Assembly: GCA_035527715.1 (NCBI GenBank)
Contig: DATKZY010000060.1
Coordinates: forward strand, 1-11,844
DNA from: DSUN01 sp035527715
Lineage (GTDB): Bacteria > Planctomycetota > PUPC01 > DSUN01
Length of the DNA: 11,844 nt
Reading direction: 5' to 3'
Below are positions 6,496 through 11,844 of the stretch, one piece after another. Numbering within the stretch: the stretch's first letter is position 1; each line of letters begins with the position of its first letter. The notes under the pieces were generated by a model that did not search any database, was not told the origin of the DNA, and worked only from the letters and a program-made list of their open reading frames with translations. Both the position numbers and the translations under genes were made by a program.

Positions 6496-6996
6496 ATGGC
6501 AGCGATGCGCGGCAAAGCCTGGAAATTCGGCGACGGCATCAGCACCGACCACATCGCCCCGGGGCGGCTGTTTCACCTGAGGTCGAACCTGCCCGAGCTG
6601 GCGAAGCACGTGCTGGAGGACGCACGGGCCGACTTCGCCGGCAAGGTGGCCCAGGGCGACTTCGTCGTGGCCGGCAGCAACTTCGGCCAGGGCTCCAGCC
6701 GCGAGCACGCCCCCACCATCATCAAGATGGCCGGCGTCGGCGCCGTCCTCGCCAGGAGCTTCGCACGCATCTTCTTCCGCAACGGCATCAACATCGGCCT
6801 GCCCCTCATCCAGTGCGACACCGACCAGATCGCCGAAGGCGACGAGTTGGAGCTTGACCTCGCCGCGGGCGAGGTCCGCAACCTGACCAAGGGCGTCACC
6901 CTGAGCTTCATCCCCCTGCCCGCCGTCATGCAGAACATCCTGGAAGAGGGCGGCCTCGTCGCCCACATCCAGAAGCACGGCGGACTCGAAATCTGA
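6496..6996 (+). CDS. LeuD/homoaconitase-type hydro-lyase, small subunit
   Basis: The 166-residue protein is the swivel-domain subunit that completes the active site of the large subunit encoded upstream. It shows GDGISTDHIAPGR (the place of GDNIDTDVIIPAR in classical LeuD) and the substrate-binding motif GSNFGQGSSREHAP. The start at 6496 is set by GGAGG (6487-6491), 4 bases upstream; the frame is open further upstream, but that part is repeat sequence. The loop after APGR reads LFHLRSNLPELAKH. As I recall, this loop reads YLVY in archaeal isopropylmalate isomerases and YLRT in homoaconitases; this one matches neither and is one residue longer. The substrate is therefore unsettled. The gene is followed after 8 bases by thymidylate kinase. 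Confidence 0.9.
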   Translation: MAAMRGKAWKFGDGISTDHIAPGRLFHLRSNLPELAKHVLEDARADFAGKVAQGDFVVAGSNFGQGSSREHAPTIIKMAGVGAVLARSFARIFFRNGINIGLPLIQCDTDQIAEGDELELDLAAGEVRNLTKGVTLSFIPLPAVMQNILEEGGLVAHIQKHGGLEI

Positions 6997-7004
6997 GGCG
7001 AAAA

Positions 7005-7631
7005 GTGGCCAGCGGCGTCTTCATCGTCCTCGAAGGCATAGACGGCTCGGGCACGACCACCCAGGCCCGCCTCCTGGCCGAGTGGCTCGAATCGCTTGGC
7101 CGCGAGGTCGTCCTCACCGCCGAGCCGACGAAGCGCCCGGTCGGCGCCCTCATCCGCCAGATTCTACAGGGAGCGCACGGCGAGGCCGACGAGACGACCA
7201 TGGCCTTCCTCTTCGCCGCCGACCGCGCGGACCATCTGGCCGCCGTCGTCCTCCCCGCCCTCGCCGCCGGCCGCATCGTCGTCAGCGACCGACACTACCT
7301 CAGCTCCATCGCCTACCAGAGCCTCGGCGTCGAGATGGAGTGGGTCGAGTCCCTCAATGCCCGCTTCCGCCGCCCCGACCTCACCGTCTTCCTCGACATC
7401 GCCCCCGCCGTTGGCCTGGAGCGCAAGCAGAAGCAGGGCACGGCCGCCGAGCGTTACGAAAAGGTTGCCCTCCTGGAGCGCGTCCGCGCCAACTACCTCC
7501 TCGCCATCGCCCACGCCCGCGCCGCCGGCGAGCGCGTCGAGACCCTCGACGCCGTCGCGCCCATCGAGGCCGTGCAGGGAAAGTTGCGCGAGCTGCTCGC
7601 GCCGGCGTTACGCTGCGGGCCTCAGGAATAG
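7005..7631 (+). CDS. tmk: Thymidylate kinase (dTMP kinase)
   Basis: This 208-residue cytoplasmic enzyme phosphorylates dTMP to dTDP for DNA synthesis; the length is normal for the family. Motifs in order: P-loop region EGIDGSGTTTQ (10-20), the substrate-side EP (40-41), the DRH signature (95-97, in SDRHYLSSIAYQ), and a LID region RKQKQGTAAERYE (140-152). The start is GTG at 7005, 8 bases after the upstream stop, with GAGG overlapping that stop codon; translational coupling to the hydro-lyase small subunit is likely. One oddity: the P-loop lysine expected at residue 17 is threonine (GSGTTT rather than GSGKTT). The rest of the signature is intact, so the enzyme is probably active. It has no metabolic link with the hydro-lyase and simply shares the transcript. 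Confidence 0.93.
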   Translation: MASGVFIVLEGIDGSGTTTQARLLAEWLESLGREVVLTAEPTKRPVGALIRQILQGAHGEADETTMAFLFAADRADHLAAVVLPALAAGRIVVSDRHYLSSIAYQSLGVEMEWVESLNARFRRPDLTVFLDIAPAVGLERKQKQGTAAERYEKVALLERVRANYLLAIAHARAAGERVETLDAVAPIEAVQGKLRELLAPALRCGPQE

Positions 7632-7667
7632 AACGCGTAGGGCGTGCATACCTGCGCGCGGAGGGTT

Positions 7668-8153
7668 TCAGTCGTACCTCGGCTTGGCTTCCTGGCCGAC
7701 GAGGAGCAGGTCGGTGATGAAATCCACCGCCCGCTCCCAGCGCAATGGCTCTGCCGGCTTCCACTCAGGCTCCATCGCCCACCGCAGCGTGACTATCCTG
7801 GCGTGGTGATACAGCGCGTGCTGGCACACGCGGCTCAGCCCGGACAGGATGTCGTGGTCGAGCCCCTTCTCATCGAGAATCCGCTCGTACTGCCGCTCGA
7901 TCTTCGCGAACTCATCCAGGAACTTCGCCTCCGTCCAGCCCTGCGACTCGACCCGCCCGAACGCCGGCTCGATATGGACTTCTCTCAGCCAATAGCCCTC
8001 GGCCCCGATCACATGATTCGCCTGCTCCCCGATCGAGTCATCGTGCGGCAGCGGCTTGGCCGCCAGGCCCTCCCTCGCCAGCCCCCGAATCGCCGACCGC
8101 ACCGTGTCCAGGCACACCCTGTGCAACTCCAGCCACTGTTCCTTCGTCACCAT
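7668..8153 (-). CDS. DinB-family metal-dependent four-helix protein
   Basis: The 161-residue protein has the DinB/YfiT layout: a helix carrying H47 (GEQANHVIGAEGYWLREV) and a later helix with HALYH (H112 and H116, then H117), the usual three-histidine metal site. Family members act as thiol (for example bacillithiol or mycothiol) transferases or metal-dependent hydrolases, but most, including this one, have no assigned substrate. The start ATG at 8153-8151 has a good purine-rich site (AGGGAG on the minus strand). It begins 21 bases after the stop of the preceding minus-strand gene, so the two are probably co-transcribed. It converges on tmk with a 36-base gap and no clear terminator between them. 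Confidence 0.8.
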   Translation of the reverse strand: MVTKEQWLELHRVCLDTVRSAIRGLAREGLAAKPLPHDDSIGEQANHVIGAEGYWLREVHIEPAFGRVESQGWTEAKFLDEFAKIERQYERILDEKGLDHDILSGLSRVCQHALYHHARIVTLRWAMEPEWKPAEPLRWERAVDFITDLLLVGQEAKPRYD

Positions 8154-8174
8154 CGCTCAGTCTCCCTGGCATCT

Positions 8175-9053
8175 CTACCTATGCTGCTGTCCCAGATGGA
8201 CGACCGGCCCTTGCGGCTTGAGCTGCCTATACCAGCCCGAGACCCGCTCCCAGACGAAGATGCGGTCAAAGCCCGAATCAGCGCAGGCCAGAACTGCCGA
8301 TGCCAGCGCTCCCTCAACATCGCCGGTCCAGGGGCCTATGCAGTTGTAGGGCGTGGCCCCCGAAGCCGCGACCACCAGCCACCGTTCAGCGGCGTTCCGC
8401 CAGCGGTACCCGGAAGCCTTCCTCTGCTTCCCAGCAATAGCCTCAACAAGATGTTGCTCGACTGGGCCTACATTGGCCGCTACCGCCTCATGGCAACACC
8501 AGTTCAAGTATGGGTTGGCTTGGAAGTCACCCTGTGGCCGGTGGAACCTTACATGCCCAACCCAGTCGGCGAGCATCGAGTGGTCTTTTCGGAATTCTCG
8601 ACGCGAAGCGCTCCATTGCTCCCCAGGCCCCAAGGGGTGCTCCAACGCCACAGCGACAAGCTCACGGGCGATGGACCGTGCTAAGCGGTTCCGATCGCCG
8701 TCATCCTTTGCCAGTGCTGCCGCCTTGGCGCGCGAAAGGGAGAAGTTGGCCCACGTTGTCTGGAGGCACGGTCTGTGGCTTATCCTCCGCACAAGGCTCG
8801 CCTGGACTAGTTCGGAGAAGGCGCTGACCGCTCTTCCCGCAGAAGCCGAACCCGGCGGTGCGTCCACGTGGTACTCGGTGAGTTCTACCCCGATCCGTGA
8901 ACGATTCACCCCCTTGCTGATTGTGAGGAAGCAGTCCGGGCTTTCTGAAGACTCCATTCTCACTATGCGGTAACCCAACAACATCATGAACTCACGGATC
9001 AGAAACCGCTCGCATTCCTTCCTCGTTCGCTTCCTCCGTGGCATTGGGTTCAT
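8175..9053 (-). CDS. Unknown protein, possible PD-(D/E)XK-like core
   Basis: The product (292 residues from the ATG at 9053) is not one I can name. A basic N-terminus (PRRKRTRKECERF) is followed by a helix-rich stretch and a segment SPD40-C-F-L-T-I, 12 residues, then R-I-G-V-E57-L-T. That spacing resembles the D...E-x-K core of PD-(D/E)XK nuclease-like folds, but threonine stands where lysine is expected. A later ERWLVVAA and FDRIFVWERVSGWY pair looks like further core strands. The start is uncertain: neither ATG 9053 nor ATG 9044 has a clear ribosome site, and the frame is open for 57 codons upstream. Codon use differs clearly from the neighbours, with many A- or T-ending codons (CCA, AGG, CGA, TCT, TCA, ACA, AAT), suggesting later acquisition. 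The DinB gene follows after 21 bases. Confidence 0.6.
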   Translation of the reverse strand: MNPMPRRKRTRKECERFLIREFMMLLGYRIVRMESSESPDCFLTISKGVNRSRIGVELTEYHVDAPPGSASAGRAVSAFSELVQASLVRRISHRPCLQTTWANFSLSRAKAAALAKDDGDRNRLARSIARELVAVALEHPLGPGEQWSASRREFRKDHSMLADWVGHVRFHRPQGDFQANPYLNWCCHEAVAANVGPVEQHLVEAIAGKQRKASGYRWRNAAERWLVVAASGATPYNCIGPWTGDVEGALASAVLACADSGFDRIFVWERVSGWYRQLKPQGPVVHLGQQHR

Positions 9054-9150
9054 CTCGTAGGAATAGGCGGCCTCGAGGAACGGGGTTTCCTGTACTCCGA
9101 TTCGACGACGAGGACGATTCTGAAATCGGGAATCGGGAACCGAAGATGCT

Positions 9151-10119
9151 TCATGCCCAATGCATCGCGGTCGGCTTGGGCTCGCGGATGAGGATGCCCT
9201 GGAGGAACTCGGCGGCTTTGGCAATGCCTTCGTCCGTGGTCATCAGGCTGTCCTCGTGCTCGATGCTGAGGACGTGGTCGTAGCCGCTGAGCCGCAGCGC
9301 AGAGACGAAGTCGCGCCAGAAGCCCTCGCCGTGTCCGTAGCCCACGGTGCGGAAGATCCAGGCACGATTGAACTCGTCGCCGTAGTGCTTGGTGTCGAGG
9401 ACGCCGTGGACGCGGGCGACGGCCGGCTCGACGCGGCAGTCCTTGGCGTGGACGTGCCAGATGCAGCCGGCGAGCGCGCGGACGGCCTCGATGGGGTCAA
9501 TGCCCTGCCAGAAGAGGTGGGAGGGGTCGAAGTTGGCGCCCAGGCTCTTGCCGCACTCGGCCCGCAGGCGCAGGCATGTCTCGGGGTTGTAGACGAGGAA
9601 GCCCGGGTGCATCTCGAAGCCGATCTTCACGCCGTGGTCGGCGGCGAACCTGGCCATCTTCTTCCAGTAGGGGATCGCCTTCTTCTCCCACTGCCACTGG
9701 ACGAGTGAGAGGAAGTCGGGGGGCCAGGGGCAGGTGACCCAGTTGGGCACGCGGCTCTTGCCCGTGTGGTCGCCGGGGCAGCCACTGAAGCCGTTGACGC
9801 GGTGGAGTCCGAGCTTCTCGGCGAGGCGGATGCCCCTGCGGAGCGCCGTGTCGCTGTTGCGGGCGTAGGCGGGGTCGGGGTGGAGGGGGTTGCCGTGGCA
9901 GCTCAGGCTGGAGATGATGAGGCCGCGCTTGGCGACTTCGTCGAGCCAACGCTTGCGGAGGGAGGCGCTCTTGAGCAGGTCGCCGACGGGGCAATGGGGC
10001 GACGTGCCGTAGGCGCTGGCGGGCAGCTCCACGGCCCCGAGGCCCATCGCCTTCACCGTGTCGAGCATCTCCTCGAAGGGCATGTCCCCAAACGCCGCAG
10101 TCAACACTCCGAGCTTCAT
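9151..10119 (-). CDS. Sugar phosphate isomerase/epimerase, TIM-barrel (paralog A)
   Basis: The 322-residue protein is of the xylose-isomerase-like TIM-barrel family (AP endonuclease 2 fold). Expected metal and active-site residues are E169 (FEMHP), D198 and H201 (NFDPSHLFWQ), H224 (HVHAKD) and E287 (SIEHED). The ATG at 10119-10117 has an ideal AGGAGGT 5 bases upstream. These enzymes isomerise or epimerise sugars, inositols or related hydroxy-ketones; they are very abundant in planctomycetes and their relatives, and the substrate cannot be read from sequence. It shares a string of motifs with the gene at 10494-11492 (VNGFxG, NFDPSHLxWQxxDPxE, HxHxKD, FRxxGxG, SxExED), so the two are paralogs. 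No signal peptide is seen, so it is likely cytoplasmic. A small unknown gene ends 24 bases upstream. Confidence 0.88.
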   Translation of the reverse strand: MKLGVLTAAFGDMPFEEMLDTVKAMGLGAVELPASAYGTSPHCPVGDLLKSASLRKRWLDEVAKRGLIISSLSCHGNPLHPDPAYARNSDTALRRGIRLAEKLGLHRVNGFSGCPGDHTGKSRVPNWVTCPWPPDFLSLVQWQWEKKAIPYWKKMARFAADHGVKIGFEMHPGFLVYNPETCLRLRAECGKSLGANFDPSHLFWQGIDPIEAVRALAGCIWHVHAKDCRVEPAVARVHGVLDTKHYGDEFNRAWIFRTVGYGHGEGFWRDFVSALRLSGYDHVLSIEHEDSLMTTDEGIAKAAEFLQGILIREPKPTAMHWA

Positions 10120-10124
10120 TGCTG

Positions 10125-10131
10125 ACCTCCT
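10125..10131 (-). promoter_or_regulatory. Strong ribosome binding site for isomerase paralog A
   Basis: AGGAGGT on the minus strand is a near-perfect anti-16S match placed 5 bases before the ATG at 10119. It lies in the short gap after the small upstream gene. Confidence 0.65.
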
Positions 10132-10143
10132 ATGCTCGCTGGC

Positions 10144-10407
10144 TCAGACTGGCAACAACGGGGCATTGGGGTAGACTTGCCGGAACAACTGATCATCCCG
10201 CCAGAGACGACGGTTGCGGGCAAGGGCGACTTGCTCTTCAGTGTACTCTGGGTGGCGGTACCTGATGAGTGCCTCAAGCGTGGTCCTGGCGATCTCGGTC
10301 AACTGACAGCACAGTTCGCCCTTCTCGGAGGGGCTCAGGCGCCCTTGGATCTCCCAACGTTCTTCGGTCATCGGAGGGCCAAGGTCGAATGGGTCGAGTT
10401 CTTCCAT
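10144..10407 (-). CDS. Small unknown protein (87 residues)
   Basis: The predicted acidic start (MEELDPFDLGPPM) is followed by RLSPSEKGELCCQLTEIARTTLEALIRYRHPEYTEEQVALARNRRLWRDDQLFRQVYP. The pattern of a helix, then RHPEYTEEQV, then RLWRDDQLFRQVYP recalls a class of small planctomycete and cyanobacterial proteins often found beside nucleotidyltransferase or toxin-like genes. I cannot name the family, and no toxin partner is visible here. The start has only a weak GGGAAAG site. It lies in the same direction as isomerase paralog A and ends 24 bases before it. Codon choice is less GC-extreme than in the flanking isomerase genes. Treat it as a real but unassigned small gene. Confidence 0.55.
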   Translation of the reverse strand: MEELDPFDLGPPMTEERWEIQGRLSPSEKGELCCQLTEIARTTLEALIRYRHPEYTEEQVALARNRRLWRDDQLFRQVYPNAPLLPV

Positions 10408-10424
10408 TTCTTTCCCAAACGCAA

Positions 10425-10461
10425 AGGCCCAGCCGGGGCTTGGAAGCGCCCGGCTGGGCCT
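10425..10461 (-). terminator. Terminator-like hairpin after isomerase paralog B
   Basis: Perfect 13-bp arms (10425-10437 and 10449-10461, AGGCCCAGCCGGG and its complement) surround an 11-base loop. Read on the minus strand, the stem lies 32 bases after the paralog B stop and is followed by TTTGCGTTTGGG, a broken T-run. It is therefore a plausible intrinsic terminator or attenuator for paralog B. The small gene's start is only 18 bases further on and has no obvious promoter, so some readthrough is likely. Confidence 0.6.
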
Positions 10462-10493
10462 GAGGGATGACGTTGCGGCCCCGCGGGGCGCGG

Positions 10494-11492
10494 CTATTTC
10501 TCAAACGCCTTGTCGAAGGCGGCGGCGGCGCTGGGGAACTGGATCTTGCGGAGGAAGGCCACGCTCTCCGCGGCGCCGTGCTCGCGGGCCATGTGCGGGT
10601 CTTCCCACTCGACGCTGAGCGGCCCCGCGTAGCCGATGGCGTTCAGGGTGCGCAGGATCGCGGGGAAGTTGACCACGCCGTGGCCGATGGAGCGGAAGTC
10701 CCACCGGCGATTGGCGTCGCCGAAGCCCAGGTGCGAGCCGAGGATGCCGGCGCGGCCCGGCACGAGGTCCACGAACACGTCCTTCATGTGCGTGTGGAAG
10801 ATGCGGTCGGGGAATTCCTTGAGGAACTCGACGGGGTCCACGAGCTGCCAGGCGAGGTGGGAGGGGTCGAAGTTGAAGCCGAAGGCAGGATGCCCCTTGA
10901 CGGCGGCGACCGCCTTCTTGGCGCTGAAGAGGTCGAAGGCGATCTCGGTCGGGTGCACTTCGAGGGCAAACTTGATGCCGAGCTTCTTGAACTCGTCGAG
11001 GATGGGCGTGAAGCGGGCGGCGAAGTCGGCGAAGCCGGCCTCGTACTCCTCGGGCGTGGTGGGCGGGAAGGCGTAGATCTTGGGCCAGATGCTCGAGCCG
11101 GTGAAGCCGTTGACGACCTTGACGCCGAGCTTCTTGGCGGCCCTGGCGGTGTCAATGAGCTTCTGGGCGGCGCGCTTCTGGACCTCGGGGCCTTTGCCGT
11201 CGCCCCACACGTCGGGCGGCAGGATGCGGCTGTGGCGCTCGTCAATCACGTCGCACACGGCCTGGCCGACGAGGTGGGCGGAGATGGCGAAGACCTTGAG
11301 GCCGAACTTGCCGAGAATGTCGTGGCGGGTCTGGCAGTACGTGTCGTCGCTGAGGGCCTTGTCGGGCTCGAAGTGGTCGCCCCAGCAGGCCAGCTCCAGG
11401 CCGTCGTAGCCCCAGCCCTTGGCCATCTCGGCCAGCTTCACCAGCGGAAGGTCCGCCCATTGCCCCGTGAACAGCGTGATTGGCCTCGACAT
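10494..11492 (-). CDS. Sugar phosphate isomerase/epimerase, TIM-barrel (paralog B)
   Basis: The 332-residue product is a second xylose-isomerase-like TIM-barrel enzyme. Likely metal and active-site residues are E178 (LEVHP), D209 and H212 (NFDPSHLAWQ), H235 (HTHMKD) and E295 (SVEWED). The start at 11492-11490 is favoured by AGGAG placed 5 bases upstream and by a strong promoter at 11551-11579; the longer open frame to about 11840 runs through promoter and palindromes and is not used. Relatives include inosose isomerases, dehydratases and hydroxypyruvate or tagatose epimerases, so the substrate stays open. It is a paralog of the 9151-10119 gene in the same orientation, with one small gene between them. 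No export signal is seen. The C-terminus (FPSAAAAFDKAFEK) is a typical extra helix. Confidence 0.9.
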   Translation of the reverse strand: MSRPITLFTGQWADLPLVKLAEMAKGWGYDGLELACWGDHFEPDKALSDDTYCQTRHDILGKFGLKVFAISAHLVGQAVCDVIDERHSRILPPDVWGDGKGPEVQKRAAQKLIDTARAAKKLGVKVVNGFTGSSIWPKIYAFPPTTPEEYEAGFADFAARFTPILDEFKKLGIKFALEVHPTEIAFDLFSAKKAVAAVKGHPAFGFNFDPSHLAWQLVDPVEFLKEFPDRIFHTHMKDVFVDLVPGRAGILGSHLGFGDANRRWDFRSIGHGVVNFPAILRTLNAIGYAGPLSVEWEDPHMAREHGAAESVAFLRKIQFPSAAAAFDKAFEK

Positions 11493-11497
11493 GCCTT

Positions 11498-11502
11498 CTC
11501 CT
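11498..11502 (-). promoter_or_regulatory. Ribosome binding site fixing the paralog B start
   Basis: AGGAG on the minus strand sits 5 bases before the ATG at 11492. An in-frame ATG six codons-worth of bases upstream overlaps this site, so it is unlikely to be the start. Confidence 0.6.
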
Positions 11503-11550
11503 CTCATAGTGCCCAAGGGTCGCCGCGTCCGACAATCCTCCGCGCGCCGC

Positions 11551-11579
11551 ATGATAGCCAGACACCCGCGACAAGTCAA
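11551..11579 (-). promoter_or_regulatory. Sigma70-type promoter for isomerase paralog B
   Basis: Minus-strand TTGACT (11579-11574) and TATCAT (11556-11551) are separated by exactly 17 bases and each match five of six consensus positions. The predicted start near 11544 gives a leader of about 50 bases. Confidence 0.7.
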
Positions 11580-11636
11580 GGGGCCATCGCGTCTGGGTGC
11601 GTGTAGTCTCCTTCGAGACAGGTGGCCGCGTTCTGA

Positions 11637-11844
11637 GCCTCCGAAGGAGGCGGAGGAATAAAGCCCACGGCGATGCTCGGGGAGCCGTGGGTTGACGACC
11701 TCTCGTGGCCCAGCCCCCGAAGGGGGCGGCGGAGCCTCAAGCGGCTGGAGAGCTCCGCCGCCCCCTTCGGGGGCTGGGTCTTCTTCTCGGACGCAAACCC
11801 ACGGTTCCGCTTCGCTGCACCGTGGGCTGTACTCCGCCACGCCC
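11637..11844. repeat. Compound palindromic element with paired inverted hairpins (REPIN-like), right edge cut by window
   Basis: The block is symmetric about position 11743-11744. The centre is a perfect 27-bp inverted repeat (11709-11735 and 11752-11778) with a 16-base loop; each arm is itself a small GCCCCC/GGGGGC hairpin. On either side stand matching hairpins built from CCCACGG/CCGTGGG: 11664-11671 with 11684-11691 on the left, 11798-11805 with 11819-11826 on the right. The two outer hairpins are inverted copies of each other (AGCCCACGG at 11662-11670 against 11820-11828; CCGTGGGTT at 11685-11693 against 11796-11804). A GGCGGAG pair (11649-11655 against 11832-11838) extends the symmetry, and a GCCTCC-GAA-GGAGGC hairpin lies at 11637-11651. 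No gene is seen here. The arrangement of two inverted hairpins around a spacer matches what is called a REPIN, a non-autonomous element moved by a RAYT transposase. Confidence 0.75.

Noticed and set aside
6246..6857. Plus-strand open frame running through the palindromes into the small-subunit gene
   Set aside because: It translates repeat sequence and then a shifted frame of the small subunit; no ribosome site supports it.
9054..9150. Promoter or small gene in the gap before the unknown 8175-9053 gene
   Set aside because: Only a short TTCCCGA tandem and a weak CCGATT/AATCGG inverted pair are visible; no convincing -35/-10 pair was found.
11493..11840. N-terminal extension of isomerase paralog B
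   Set aside because: The extension covers a strong promoter and part of a palindromic element, and the ATG at 11492 has its own ribosome site and the natural family start.
11637..11844. CRISPR array or tRNA-like structure
   Set aside because: The repeats are inverted, not regularly spaced direct repeats, and no cloverleaf with a T-loop signature is present.

Overview
The window is GC-rich DNA, probably from an uncultured planctomycete-like bacterium (PVC group or a neighbour). This rests on a protein with a textbook PEP-CTERM sorting tail, a planctomycete-style c-type cytochrome, two sugar phosphate isomerase/epimerase paralogs and many long palindromic intergenic repeats. The assignment is an inference from gene style; no rRNA or other marker gene is present.

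Left part (1-3174, plus strand): the 3' part of a secreted c-type cytochrome gene, then a 165-base gap with a short palindrome and a near-consensus promoter. That promoter drives a two-gene unit: an unusual fusion of an autoinducer-synthase-like acyltransferase domain to a class V aminotransferase, followed by a membrane-anchored metallophosphoesterase.

Middle (3195-7631): a minus-strand gene for a secreted PEP-CTERM protein (propeller-like repeats plus a LamG-type domain) is divergent from a plus-strand unit made of the large and small subunits of a LeuCD/homoaconitase-type hydro-lyase and thymidylate kinase. The two promoters face away from each other in a 213-base gap. A compound inverted-repeat element of about 215 bases sits between the two hydro-lyase subunit genes.

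Right part (7668-11492, all minus strand): in transcription order, sugar phosphate isomerase paralog B with a strong promoter, a terminator-like hairpin, a small unknown protein, isomerase paralog A, an unknown protein with a possible PD-(D/E)XK-like core and atypical codon use, and a DinB-family protein. The last 200 bases hold a second compound palindrome resembling a REPIN (paired inverted hairpins), which reaches almost to the window edge.

No tRNA, rRNA, CRISPR array, transposase or integrase gene was seen. The best candidates for something undescribed are the acyltransferase-aminotransferase fusion and the two compound palindromic elements.
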